Assembly (NCBI GenBank): GCA_965243825.1
Contig: CBDEVT010000001.1
Location: 2,108,001-2,172,000 of the forward strand
Length of the DNA: 64,000 bases
Origin: JAJCYX01 sp965243825
Lineage (GTDB): Bacteria; Chloroflexota; Dehalococcoidia; Lucifugimonadales; Lucifugimonadaceae
Direction of reading: 5' to 3'
Position numbers and translations under genes: made by a program. How positions within the stretch are numbered: the first letter of the stretch is position 1; each line of letters starts with the position of its first letter. Of the stretch, positions 17,490 through 26,379 are shown piece by piece. A model generated the notes under the pieces. It worked only from the letters and a program-made list of their open reading frames with translations, was not told the origin of the DNA and made no database searches.

Positions 17490-17810
17490 ATGGCGGACTT
17501 GCACTATTTCTCCGTCGCCACGAGGGCGGACATCGAACCCGGCGAAGTGTTTGTAGCCGATGTGGAAGGTCAGCGACTGGCTATCTGCAACGTGGATGGC
17601 GAATTCTTTGCGATTGAGGACTCCTGTAGCCACGATGGATCTTCGTTCGACCAGACGGATCTAGAAGGCTCAGAGATCTTCTGCCCGCGACACGGAGCGG
17701 TGTTTGATGTGAAGACAGGTGCTGTACTGGGTGCCCCGGCCACCGCGCCAGTAGACACATTCCCGGTCCGACTTGAAGGTGACACGATTCAGGTCGGGAT
17801 AGAGCAGTAA
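17490..17810 (+). CDS. Rieske-type [2Fe-2S] ferredoxin in the suf operon
   Basis: This 106-residue soluble protein has a complete Rieske motif, C-x-H (CSHDGS) and C-x2-H (CPRHGA) separated by 17 residues. It resembles the ferredoxin components of bacterial aromatic-ring dioxygenases and NirD-like proteins. Small Rieske ferredoxins recur in suf operons of actinobacteria and Chloroflexota, where they are thought to provide electrons or act as a cluster acceptor, but the role is not settled. It starts two bases after sufD and precedes sufS by about 100 bp. Confidence 0.92.
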   Translation: MADLHYFSVATRADIEPGEVFVADVEGQRLAICNVDGEFFAIEDSCSHDGSSFDQTDLEGSEIFCPRHGAVFDVKTGAVLGAPATAPVDTFPVRLEGDTIQVGIEQ

Positions 17811-17914
17811 CGCTCGCTTGCCGATTCAGACCGACTACACGCTCGATTCACCATAGTGCACATTTGCCTTGAAACAGCTAAAAGACGGTGCTTGGCAGCA
17901 AGAAGGTTTGTGAA

Positions 17915-19144
17915 GTGACGTTGGACGTCGAAAAAATAAGAGCCGATTTCCCGATACTTGATCGCAAGATCGGCGACTCTTCCCTTGTCTATCTCGACAA
18001 CGCCGCCACTTCCCAGAAACCCAGGCAGGTAATCGATGCACTTACCGATTACTACACGCGATACAACGCCAATGTTCACCGCGGTGTACATACGCTTTCC
18101 GTAGAGGCCACGGAAGCGTTCGAAGCGGCCCGTACGAAAGTTGCGAAGTTCATAGGCGCAACGAACCCCGAGTCCGTGATCTGGACCCGCAATATCTCTG
18201 AAGCCATCAATCTTGTTGCGTACGCATGGGGTGACTCCAATGTAAAAGCTGGTGACGAGATCGTTGTCACCGCAATGGAGCACCACTCGGACATTGTGCC
18301 CTGGCAACAGCTCGCTATGCGTACCGATGCCGAATTGAAGATCATTCCGCGGACCGACAACGGCAGACTGGATATGCAGGCCGCGGAGCAATTGATCACT
18401 GGCAGCACGAAAATCGTAGCCGCGGTGCAGATGTCGTCCGTACTGGGCACGATCAATGATGTGAAAGCTCTTGGCAAGCTGGCTCATGACAATGGCGCTC
18501 TGATACTTGTCGATGGTGCACAAAGTGTTCCGCATATGCCGGTGGACGTAGAAGAACTTGACTGTGACTTCTTCGGTTTCTCAGCGCACAAGATGCTCGG
18601 TCCGACCGGCATCGGTGTGCTCTACGGCCGACCCGAGTTACTTGAAGCTATGCCACCGTGGATGTTCGGTGGAGATATGATCCTGACCGTCAGCTACGAG
18701 GACGCTGCATGGAATGACCTGCCGTATAAGTTCGAGGCCGGTACACCAAACATTGCCGATGCGATTGCAACTGGTGCGGCCGTCGACTACCTTGCTGACC
18801 TCGGGATGGACAACGTTCATGCGCATGAAGCAGAGTTAACCGAGTACGCTCTGATGCGCTTCGCTGAACTGGAACTGATCAGCGTTATGGGACCGCTCGA
18901 ATCTGAAGATCGCGGCGGAATCATTTCCTTCACCCACGATACGATTCATCCGCATGACCTCGGCACGGCACTCGATCGCATGGGAATCGCCATCAGGACA
19001 GGGCATCACTGCGCCATGCCACTGGTTCGCAGCTACGATGTTGTAGCTGCAGCACGTGCCAGTTTCTATATCTACAACACGAAGGCCGAGGTGGATATTC
19101 TGATTGACGGTCTCAAGCAGACTGAGGAGTATTTCCTGAAATGA
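17915..19144 (+). CDS. sufS: Cysteine desulfurase SufS
   Basis: SufS is a PLP-dependent group II cysteine desulfurase that makes a persulfide for cluster assembly. The PLP lysine lies in GFSAHKMLGPTGIG, the cofactor histidine in MEHHSDIVPW, and the catalytic cysteine in RTGHHCAMPL near the C-terminus. I prefer the GTG at 17915 (409 residues, MTLDVEKIRADFPIL) because AGG lies eight to ten bases upstream; the frame is open to a GTG at 17888. The stop overlaps the sufU ATG (ATGA). Confidence 0.95.
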   Translation: MTLDVEKIRADFPILDRKIGDSSLVYLDNAATSQKPRQVIDALTDYYTRYNANVHRGVHTLSVEATEAFEAARTKVAKFIGATNPESVIWTRNISEAINLVAYAWGDSNVKAGDEIVVTAMEHHSDIVPWQQLAMRTDAELKIIPRTDNGRLDMQAAEQLITGSTKIVAAVQMSSVLGTINDVKALGKLAHDNGALILVDGAQSVPHMPVDVEELDCDFFGFSAHKMLGPTGIGVLYGRPELLEAMPPWMFGGDMILTVSYEDAAWNDLPYKFEAGTPNIADAIATGAAVDYLADLGMDNVHAHEAELTEYALMRFAELELISVMGPLESEDRGGIISFTHDTIHPHDLGTALDRMGIAIRTGHHCAMPLVRSYDVVAAARASFYIYNTKAEVDILIDGLKQTEEYFLK

Positions 19145-19602
19145 TGGGAGGAATGTCGGGCCTCGACCAGCTGGATGAGCTCTACGAAAGCATCATCCTC
19201 GACCACTATCGCAATCCGCGGCATACCGACCTCCTTGAGAGCCCGGATGTTGATGTCGAAGCGAATAATCCCTTCTGTGGGGACGAAATTCACATCCAGC
19301 TTGAGCTTGATGACGATAACGTCAAAGATGTCAGCGTTTCGGGTCAGGGATGTGCCATCAGCCAGTCATCCGCGTCCTTACTCGCCGAGATGCTTGACGG
19401 TAAAGATGCGACTGAAGCGTTGGAATTCGTGTCCCTGGTGCGACGAATGATGCGCGGAGACGAATTGACGGAAGATGAGAAGGACACGCTTGGCGATATT
19501 CTCGCCCTGGAAGGTGTGAAGCGCTTCCCAGTGCGTATCAAGTGTGCACTCCTCTCATGGACAGCCCTGGAAGACGCGCTCAACGACAGGATTTCGGACT
19601 AG
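19141..19602 (+). CDS. sufU: Zn-dependent sulfurtransferase SufU
   Basis: SufU accepts sulfur from SufS by ligand exchange at a zinc ion and replaces SufE in this type of SUF system. The 153-residue protein has the zinc ligands in NPFCGDEIH (Cys and Asp), GQGCAIS (Cys) and RIKCALLSW (Cys). The insertion between the third and fourth ligands that separates SufU from IscU scaffold proteins is present. It is the last gene of the operon, overlapping sufS by four bases. A run of nine T (19606-19614) follows the stop, but I see no solid GC stem before it. Confidence 0.93.
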   Translation: MMGGMSGLDQLDELYESIILDHYRNPRHTDLLESPDVDVEANNPFCGDEIHIQLELDDDNVKDVSVSGQGCAISQSSASLLAEMLDGKDATEALEFVSLVRRMMRGDELTEDEKDTLGDILALEGVKRFPVRIKCALLSWTALEDALNDRISD

Positions 19603-19632
19603 GACTTTTTTTTTCGGTCCGTGACTAGCGTA

Positions 19633-21342
19633 CTAACCGGGCATCAGCCAGATGTTCTTGAGAAAGTCGCCGCTCGCTCCAGATGTGTCCGGATGCAGGT
19701 CCTGGACGTTCGCAGCCCAGATCCAGTGTTCCACTCCTGTTCCTGCATAGAATCGAAGTCGCTGGGCCATGATCTCATCCTGAACCTGTCGGATTAGTTC
19801 GCCTCGCTTATTCCAATCCGTTTCGACTGCCTGTCGATCTATCAGGTCATCCAGGGCAACACTCGCAAACTTGGACGTATTCCATGGCCCTTCCGAGTGA
19901 TAGAGGCTGAAGAGTTGGCCGTTCAGACTCGAAACTGGCAGGGGCGCTCCGACAAATATGTCGTAGTCGCCTCCGAGCCAGACATTTTCTGCGAAGAGCC
20001 TGGTCGTGACCGGAACCACGTTGACTGCAAGCCCAAAGTTTCGCAATGACTCCGCCAGCGACTCAGCGGTGAGCACGTACCTATCAGTGCCTCTACTCTC
20101 ACCGAATTCGCCCACCATGATATTGATTCGTTCGGTTGTGGTTATGCCTGCGTCATTGAAAATTGCGCTGGCCTGTGCTGCGTCTCCGAACAGTTCACCG
20201 TAGCTCTCCGAAAACGAGACGACCCATGAGGAATCGGGCAGATTCAAACCGACGGACGGGGAAAGTTCACCTCCCCAGATTCTCGATATCTCGGGCTCAA
20301 GGTCCCAGCCAAGAAACATAGCTTTCCGCACATCTTCTGAGGCGAGTATCCCGCGAGAGGCATTGATCGAAATTTCGATACCGGTGCCAAATTGTTGGAC
20401 CGAAGCGGATCCAAGATCCGGAAATCGTTCGGTGGCTGATAGTGCCTCTTCGAGTGTCGTCTGGGCAAAGTCCAACAAGCCAGCCCTAACACCGGTTGCG
20501 CGTGTCGAATCTTCTTCAATGAATTGCACGCTGAGACCGTCAACATGCGGCCCACTCTGGCCGTAGTAGTTCCGGTTTGCTTCGAAAGTCTCTCCAGCAG
20601 TGGAGACCTCTTCCAGGATCCACGGACCTGTTCCCAGTGTCGGTCCGTCGAACAGATCACCGTGATGTTGAATCATTTCAGGCGCGATCACCACGGAGCG
20701 ACCGTTGGCGAGCTTCTCGAAAAACTCAGCGTCGGGCGAATGTAGTCGGATTCGCAGCCTGTTGTCGTCAAATGCCGCGACTTCCTGAATGTTCGAAAGA
20801 AGATCGGCGTTTGGCCACCCTGGGGTCATCTGTCTCTGGTAGCTGAATACGATGTCGAAGGCTGTGACGCGTCGGCCGTTGAGCGGTGATACATCCGGCC
20901 AGAATGCGTCATCTCGGATCTGGAATTCGAACTCCAGGGAGTCCGTCTGTTTCCATGATGTGCACAGGTCGCATTCTGCAATTCGGGAAGGCACCGGTAC
21001 GTTCGACCCCCGTTGTAAGGAAAAAAGCCTGCTGTAGGAAAGGCCTGCTCCCCAGGTTGCAAGAACGTTAGAAACCGACTGGTGTACATCCTGGTGCGGT
21101 GGCTTTTCCTTGATAGCGAATCTCAGTATTCCGCCCTGAGTCAAACTTGCTGAAGCGGGCACAGTCGCCGTTGCCGTCGGTTGTGGTGTTGCGGTTGCAG
21201 CACCGGAGGTGGGGATGGCGGTCGGGACAACTGTCTGTGTTGGCTCTTCGCTGCTGGTGCAAGAAACAGCAACAGCCACCAGCACGGTGATTACTGTTGC
21301 CCAGAGCATGCGAGATCTGCGTGGACTAAAGAAGAGAAGCAA
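19633..21342 (-). CDS. Extracellular solute-binding lipoprotein, family 5 (SBP_bac_5)
   Basis: The protein has a basic n-region (SPRRSR), a hydrophobic helix and a lipobox AVSC with Cys28, then a Thr/Pro/Ala-rich linker of about 35 residues. The globular part (about 70-560) resembles DppA/OppA-type binding proteins, with GGILRFAIKEKPPHQDVH at its start and a DDAFWPDVSPLNGRRVTAFD segment typical of family 5. It would bind a peptide, opine or similar solute outside the membrane. No ABC permease or ATPase genes flank it. It converges on sufU. The start is a TTG at 21342; an ATG at 21309 would give a signal peptide without basic residues. Confidence 0.88.
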   Translation of the reverse strand: MLLFFSPRRSRMLWATVITVLVAVAVSCTSSEEPTQTVVPTAIPTSGAATATPQPTATATVPASASLTQGGILRFAIKEKPPHQDVHQSVSNVLATWGAGLSYSRLFSLQRGSNVPVPSRIAECDLCTSWKQTDSLEFEFQIRDDAFWPDVSPLNGRRVTAFDIVFSYQRQMTPGWPNADLLSNIQEVAAFDDNRLRIRLHSPDAEFFEKLANGRSVVIAPEMIQHHGDLFDGPTLGTGPWILEEVSTAGETFEANRNYYGQSGPHVDGLSVQFIEEDSTRATGVRAGLLDFAQTTLEEALSATERFPDLGSASVQQFGTGIEISINASRGILASEDVRKAMFLGWDLEPEISRIWGGELSPSVGLNLPDSSWVVSFSESYGELFGDAAQASAIFNDAGITTTERINIMVGEFGESRGTDRYVLTAESLAESLRNFGLAVNVVPVTTRLFAENVWLGGDYDIFVGAPLPVSSLNGQLFSLYHSEGPWNTSKFASVALDDLIDRQAVETDWNKRGELIRQVQDEIMAQRLRFYAGTGVEHWIWAANVQDLHPDTSGASGDFLKNIWLMPG

Positions 21343-21491
21343 GAAAATCAGAGCCGGTATGAATCGTGAGGAACCGCTGCAATGATATCGACTGTACGCT
21401 GCAGCTTAATCCCTGTTTCGTTACCGGTAAGAGCGGTCGTCAAACGAGGTTTCGCTCGACTTTTACCGATGCTTGGCCCGAAGAGTGTTGA

Positions 21492-22421
21492 TCAACCCGG
21501 ATTCTCGCGAAACCAAGCGACAGTATCTGCGAGGCCGTCGATGAGCGACGTTTCGGGGCGCCATCCGAGATCTCGTTCGATCGAACTGCTATCGAGACTG
21601 ATCTTTCCAATGTCTCCTGCCCTGGGCGGTTCATACGCAGCCGATTGCTCATAACCCGTGAGCTCAGCCAGCACTCCGAACAGATCATTCACGTTAGTTC
21701 CGACACCCGTACCCACGTTGTACGGTCCGGTGCCACTGGCACCAGAAGCGGTCACCAGCGCTCTGACTACATCCTTCACATAGATGTAGTCTCGCTCGTC
21801 GTTTCCATCCCCGAAGATTCTGACAGGCTTTGCCTCCAGCATCGCCCTGGAGAAGATTGCAACGACACCTGCTTCGCCATGTGGGTCTTGCCGGGGGCCG
21901 AATACGTTAGCCAATCGCAATGTCGTGTGCTCGATGCCGAACAGTCTCTTGTAAACGGGCAGGTAGATCTCGACAGCGTGTTTAGAAGCGCCATAGGGAG
22001 CACCTGGCAAAGGCGGAAGCGTTTCTGGTGCAGGCAAGAGATCCGGTTCACCGTACATGCCGCCGCCCGTCGAGAAGAAGATGAACTTTGCGGGCTCGCC
22101 CGCAGTCTGGCGGATGGCGTCAAGGACGTTCAGCGTGCCGAGAATGTTGGTTTTCGCGTCGATGGCCGGCTCGCGCGCTGAAAGTGAAACGCTAATCTGG
22201 GCAGCCGCGTGAAAAACTCGATCGGGCGCGAATTCCGCAACGATCTCGTTCATTCGCTCATCGATAATCTCCATCTCTTCGAGTCGTGCCTCGTCATGCA
22301 AGTTGGCGGTCTTGCCGGAGGAGAGATTGTCGACGACGAGTACCTGGTCACCATCTGCGATCAGGCGATCAACGAGGTGCGAACCTATGAAGCCAGCGCC
22401 ACCGGTAACTATGGATTTCAT
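21492..22421 (-). CDS. NAD-dependent epimerase/dehydratase (UDP-glucose 4-epimerase-like)
   Basis: This is an extended short-chain dehydrogenase of 309 residues. The NAD-binding GxxGxxG motif is at the N-terminus (TGGAGFIG, residues 6-13), followed by VVDNLSSG, the FFSTGGGMYG catalytic-Ser/Thr strand and the YGASK Tyr-Lys pair. The RLANVFGPRQ and DDERDYIYVKDVV-like motifs (here NDERDYIYVKDVV) are typical of nucleotide-sugar epimerases. It is short for GalE (about 330), so the exact sugar is uncertain. It lies 46 bp downstream of the enolase-superfamily gene on the same strand. Confidence 0.85.
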   Translation of the reverse strand: MKSIVTGGAGFIGSHLVDRLIADGDQVLVVDNLSSGKTANLHDEARLEEMEIIDERMNEIVAEFAPDRVFHAAAQISVSLSAREPAIDAKTNILGTLNVLDAIRQTAGEPAKFIFFSTGGGMYGEPDLLPAPETLPPLPGAPYGASKHAVEIYLPVYKRLFGIEHTTLRLANVFGPRQDPHGEAGVVAIFSRAMLEAKPVRIFGDGNDERDYIYVKDVVRALVTASGASGTGPYNVGTGVGTNVNDLFGVLAELTGYEQSAAYEPPRAGDIGKISLDSSSIERDLGWRPETSLIDGLADTVAWFRENPG

Positions 22422-22467
22422 GACGGCATCGTTGTTCGGCTTAAGTACGAAGAAAACAGCGAAACTA

Positions 22468-23640
22468 TCAACCGCCGTACTCCCGGCCGCCTGTGCGGTT
22501 CTTCATTATGAAGTCCCAGTTGTACTCAACGCCCAGACCGTTGCCCTGTGGGACGGGCACGTGACCGTTCTCGTCAATCGAGTCCAGCGCATCACGGTAA
22601 TCGTCGGCGTAGATGTCGTGTGAACGGCCGACCTCATCGGTGTTCGGGTGAACAAGCGCCATCTCGTAGTAGTTCGAGTTGCGTAGCGCCGCCATCATGT
22701 GACGTTGTGCAGGCCCCGGCGAGTGAATCTCAACGTCGAGACCGAACCCCTCTGCTGCATGAGCGATCTTCATCGCCCCGGTGATGCCGGCGTCGTAGTC
22801 GGGGTCGACTCTGACCAGATCGGTCGCTCCAGAGGCAATGAAGTCGACGTGTTGCTCGACACCACGTATGTGCTCGGTTTGAAGCAGCGGTGTCTTGATG
22901 ATCTCTTTCAGCTTCTTGTGGCCGTGCATTGAGACACCGGTGTCTTTGTACGGGTCTTCGAGCCACGTGAAGTTCGCCTCGTCGCAGGCGCGGCCAAGCT
23001 TGACCGTTTCGAGCCAGGTGTTTATCTCACACGCTGGATCGATCATGAGGTCCATCTCTGGTCCGACCGCGTTGCGTACCGCGTGGACGGTTTCGATCTC
23101 CTGCGAAAGGACGTAATCACCCCAGCCGTGAATTTTGAAGCCAGGATAGCCCATCTCTTTGCAGCGTACGGCAAAGTCGGCGTACGCCTGCGGCGAGTCA
23201 AGACCTCCGTTACGGTCGCCGTGCATCGTCGATGCATAGCAGGGCAAGGAAGCTCGGTAGCCACCGAGTAGCTCGTACAGGGGCGCTCCGTACCACTTAC
23301 CGGCGAGGTCCCACAGCGCGATGTCGATTGGGCCAAGACCCATCTTGTCGAATTTGCGCATCGCCCGCTTCACATCGTTATAGATCAGCTCTCTTTGCGT
23401 CGGGTCCTTCCCAATCAGGTAGTTAGCGAACATGTTGAATTCTGCGAATGAAGGAGAGTCCCCACCAACATATTCACCAATCACGCCTTCATTGGTGTAG
23501 ACCTTCGTGATGTAAGCGGTGCCCGTTCCGATCGAGCCTTTCTCGTAAACGATGTTGAACCCGTTGTAGTCCTTCGCCACGTCCTGCATGGGGAACGTAA
23601 ATTCGTGGACCTCGATCTTGGTTATGCGCAGTTTAGACAT
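22468..23640 (-). CDS. Mandelate racemase/muconate lactonizing enzyme family protein (sugar-acid dehydratase-like)
   Basis: This 390-residue enolase-superfamily enzyme abstracts the proton alpha to a carboxylate. The N-terminal capping domain is followed by a TIM barrel with Lys169-x-His171 in FKIHGWG. The metal ligands are in DLMIDP (Asp) and WLEDP (Glu), with a third expected near LLQTEH. A histidine in EIHSPG lies near the C-terminus. The K-x-H and late His arrangement suggests a mandelate-racemase or sugar-acid dehydratase subgroup; the substrate is not readable. Enolase-family paralogues are greatly expanded in SAR202 genomes, which is one reason for the proposed taxonomy. An epimerase gene follows and an aldehyde dehydrogenase lies 2.7 kb away. 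Confidence 0.88.
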   Translation of the reverse strand: MSKLRITKIEVHEFTFPMQDVAKDYNGFNIVYEKGSIGTGTAYITKVYTNEGVIGEYVGGDSPSFAEFNMFANYLIGKDPTQRELIYNDVKRAMRKFDKMGLGPIDIALWDLAGKWYGAPLYELLGGYRASLPCYASTMHGDRNGGLDSPQAYADFAVRCKEMGYPGFKIHGWGDYVLSQEIETVHAVRNAVGPEMDLMIDPACEINTWLETVKLGRACDEANFTWLEDPYKDTGVSMHGHKKLKEIIKTPLLQTEHIRGVEQHVDFIASGATDLVRVDPDYDAGITGAMKIAHAAEGFGLDVEIHSPGPAQRHMMAALRNSNYYEMALVHPNTDEVGRSHDIYADDYRDALDSIDENGHVPVPQGNGLGVEYNWDFIMKNRTGGREYGG

Positions 23641-23798
23641 CGTTCTTTCCGTGAATCGTGGAGCATCAGCGTGTTCGGCATTTTCAGACCGGAATGATAC
23701 CTGTTGAGAAATGCCGGTAACGCGAGTAGCGGAGTGATCTACTCACTGTACAATCGGCGACCTGAACCCTGTGACATCCCATCAAGTTGTTCCGGAGC

Positions 23799-24692
23799 AT
23801 GATCTTGGAAACCGTAAACCTCATCGCTTCTCGTCATTCGGCCTTCTACAGCCCTCTAATATCCTGCATTGCAGGTGGATTCCTTGAGAAAGAAGGGCTT
23901 GAGGGGACTTACCGGCCTGCCGGGCCAGGTGAAGCCAGCGGAGCAGAAGTCGCTTCTGGACGAATGGACATTGGCCAGGCTGCGGTCTCAGCAAGCTGGG
24001 GACCACTCGACAAGGGAGAAAAGCCTCCGGTAGCGCAGTTTGCCCAGATCAACCGTTTCGACGGCTTCATCATCGCAGCACGCGAACCTGACGCCGACTT
24101 CGACTGGGCGAAGCTCAAGGGCAAGAGATTTCTGCACGTTCACGGCGGACAGCCAGAGGCGATGCTGCGTTATGGTCTTCATCGAGAGGGCATCGACCTG
24201 GATGATCTGGACGATATCGACTCTCCTGGTGGCGATGAGATGATGAGCCAGTGGAGAGCTGGCCAGGGCGACTTCTTCCATGAGCAAGGTGCATTTCCGC
24301 AGCAGCTGGAGCACCTTGGAGAAGGTTACATAGTCGGTTCGGTCGGTGAGGCCGTAGGCCCAACAGCGTTTAGCAGCCTCGTTTGCCGTTGGGACTGGCT
24401 GGAGACCGATATCGCAAAGCGATTCACTGCGGCATACCGGGCTTCACGGAATTGGGTTAACACGGCCGACCCCATTGAGGTTGCGAAAGCCGAAGCCAGT
24501 TTCTTCCCTGATATGGCTGTAGAGGCCACGGCAGCAGCTGTCGAGTACTACCAGGAACTTGGCACGTGGAGCGGTGATATCACGATCGAACCAGATCTCT
24601 ACGAGAGTGCCCTGGATGTATTCCAACATTCAGGCATGGTCGGCAAGCGCCACGACTACTCGAGTGTGGTTGTTCCTCCCCCAGCAGGCTAG
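23799..24692 (+). CDS. NMT1/THI5-like substrate-binding protein without signal peptide
   Basis: The 297-residue protein has the two-lobed periplasmic-binding fold of the NMT1/THI5/SsuA family: a first strand VNLIASRHSAFYSPL, then GGFLEKEGL, GRMDIGQAA, LKGKRFLHVHG and the C-terminal EVAKAEASFFPDM region. No signal peptide or lipobox precedes the domain, since the ATG at 23799 (or TTG at 23787) falls almost at the first beta strand. It should therefore be cytoplasmic, unlike SsuA-type binders. The fungal THI5 Cys-rich motif is absent. It is followed 12 bp later by a flavin monooxygenase, so the pair is probably one operon. Ligand unknown. Confidence 0.72.
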   Translation: MILETVNLIASRHSAFYSPLISCIAGGFLEKEGLEGTYRPAGPGEASGAEVASGRMDIGQAAVSASWGPLDKGEKPPVAQFAQINRFDGFIIAAREPDADFDWAKLKGKRFLHVHGGQPEAMLRYGLHREGIDLDDLDDIDSPGGDEMMSQWRAGQGDFFHEQGAFPQQLEHLGEGYIVGSVGEAVGPTAFSSLVCRWDWLETDIAKRFTAAYRASRNWVNTADPIEVAKAEASFFPDMAVEATAAAVEYYQELGTWSGDITIEPDLYESALDVFQHSGMVGKRHDYSSVVVPPPAG

Positions 24693-24704
24693 GCAACAGA
24701 AGGT

Positions 24705-25805
24705 ATGACAAGTCAAAGTCGCCCCGAACCAAAATTCGACTGGTTCATACCGATCGATGGTGATGGTGAGCGCATCGGCACATTGGAAGCCGAGCGCCCT
24801 CCCACATTCGAATATCTGAAAAGGGTCGTCCAGACTTCGGAAGCTGAGGGTTTCCATTCCCAGCTGATCCCGACCCGATTTGCCAACGGTCTCTTCAACG
24901 AAACTCAGCCGCTTGCAGAAACCTGGACAACGGCGACAGCACTCGCTGCCGTTACGTCAAAGATCAGGTTTCTCATAGCGGTGCGTCCCGGATTTGTCTC
25001 GCCAGGCCTTTTTGCCCAGATGGCGGCTGCTCTTAGCAACATATCTGGTGGACGCATCGACATAAATGTCGTTCCAGGCGGCATCCAGGGAGACTTCGAA
25101 CGACTTGGAGTCACCTCGAGTCATAGTCAACGCTACACCCTGGCGGATGAGTTCATCCAGGCCTGCAAACTGCTCTGGGCATCGCCAGGTGAGCCGGTTT
25201 CCTTCGACGGCGACGTTGTGAAACTCGATGGCGCAATGGTCTCGCCCGGACCTGTTGGGAGCGGACCGCGCTGGTATCTGGGGGGAGCTTCTCCGAACGC
25301 ACTTGGCCTGGCTGGAAAGCAAGCTGATTCCCTACTGATGTGGATTCAGCCGTTAGAGGAAACAAGAGTGTTGATAGACCGAGCGCGAATTGCGTTCGAG
25401 GAGAACGATCGTGAGCCGGAGTTTGGGCTCAGAACTCACCTGATAGTGAGGGACACCGAAGACGACGCATGGCAAGCTGCAGATGACCTGATCTCGGCGG
25501 CGGCTGATCAGGTCAGGGAGCAACGATCTGCACAGGTTCAGGGTACGGCAATGGTCGGAGCCGCGTTACAGGCAAGGCCAAGAGACCAGCATCGTGTCAC
25601 AGAACGGCTCTGGAACGGAATATCAACCGTGCGAGTTAACTGTGGTACCGCTATTGTTGGTACGCCTCAACAGGTAGCAGACGAACTGACTCGCTACTGG
25701 GAGCTTGGAATCGACGAGTTCATCCTGTCTGGCTATCCACATGTTGAGGAAGCCTCGCGCGTCGCAAGAGAAGTCGTCCCCTTGGTTCGCGATCGGACAG
25801 GTTAG
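24705..25805 (+). CDS. LLM-class flavin-dependent monooxygenase (SsuD/alkanesulfonate monooxygenase-like)
   Basis: This is a reduced-FMN-dependent monooxygenase of the bacterial luciferase-like family, 366 residues, TIM-barrel fold. Family signs are DWFIPIDGDG at the start, TALAAVTSKIRFLIAVRPG, GGRIDINVVPGG, the ADEFIQACKLLW helix and the C-terminal VGTPQQVADEL with GIDEFILSGYPH. The last motif is typical of SsuD-type enzymes, which cleave C-S bonds in sulfonates. Other group members oxidise ketones or sulfones, so the substrate is open. Such enzymes need an FMN reductase; a candidate lies at 55.5 kb. Its stop overlaps the convergent acetyltransferase gene by four bases. Expanded paralogues of this family are known in SAR202. 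Confidence 0.9.
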   Translation: MTSQSRPEPKFDWFIPIDGDGERIGTLEAERPPTFEYLKRVVQTSEAEGFHSQLIPTRFANGLFNETQPLAETWTTATALAAVTSKIRFLIAVRPGFVSPGLFAQMAAALSNISGGRIDINVVPGGIQGDFERLGVTSSHSQRYTLADEFIQACKLLWASPGEPVSFDGDVVKLDGAMVSPGPVGSGPRWYLGGASPNALGLAGKQADSLLMWIQPLEETRVLIDRARIAFEENDREPEFGLRTHLIVRDTEDDAWQAADDLISAAADQVREQRSAQVQGTAMVGAALQARPRDQHRVTERLWNGISTVRVNCGTAIVGTPQQVADELTRYWELGIDEFILSGYPHVEEASRVAREVVPLVRDRTG

Positions 25806-26368
25806 TCAATTCGTCTGGGTTCAATCACAAACAGCTCTCGATCGGGTTTTCGGTTCAGCCCGGTAAGCACAGTGTTCCAGCGCGATTCCATGTCTTCGGC
25901 GTAGATGAGCGGTTTCCAGCCGAGGGTGAGGTAGACATGAATCGCAGGCAATCGCCAGTCATCGGTGCTTAGATAGACGCGATCATAGTCGGCTGCAGCA
26001 AGCCTGTTGGTTACGGCAGCGACCGTGATCTTCCCGAGCCCCTTACCGGATTGTGCCGGGTCAGCCATCACCCACTGCAGGCTACCGGTCTCAGAGTGAC
26101 CATTCCGTTTGTAGTCGGCAGCGACCGAGGACGCGATAACGTTGCCGTTTGACTCCTGGACGATCACGAAGAAACCGCCAGGCAACGCAGCGGTCCGAAG
26201 GTTGTCGAGCCGGGAGTTCGTCTTGAAGACTTCAGAGAAAAGCTTCCAGTAACTCGCGCGGTCTCCTTCGACGTACTGCCTGAGACTGTAGCCTTCGGGG
26301 ACGGCTGGTACGTCCACCGGCGAGCTGCCGTACCTGACCATCTCTAGCTGCTGCTTCGACTGAGTCAT
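25802..26368 (-). CDS. GNAT-family N-acetyltransferase
   Basis: This 188-residue protein has the GNAT acetyl-CoA-binding signature in the middle: WVMADPAQSGKGLGK (motif A, Q/R-x-x-G-x-G/A type) at about 105-120. A downstream YLSTDDWRLPAIHVYLTLGW stretch carries motif B. The acceptor is unknown. It lies 11 bp downstream of the aldehyde dehydrogenase gene on the same strand, so the two may be co-transcribed, and converges on the monooxygenase with a four-base overlap. Confidence 0.85.
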   Translation of the reverse strand: MTQSKQQLEMVRYGSSPVDVPAVPEGYSLRQYVEGDRASYWKLFSEVFKTNSRLDNLRTAALPGGFFVIVQESNGNVIASSVAADYKRNGHSETGSLQWVMADPAQSGKGLGKITVAAVTNRLAAADYDRVYLSTDDWRLPAIHVYLTLGWKPLIYAEDMESRWNTVLTGLNRKPDRELFVIEPRRID

Positions 26369-26379
26369 TTAGCCCGACC

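Noticed and set aside
19602..19632. Nine-T run between sufU and the convergent lipoprotein gene as a terminator
   Set aside because: I could not find a solid GC stem directly before the T-run, only weak CGGAC/GTCCG pairing around it.
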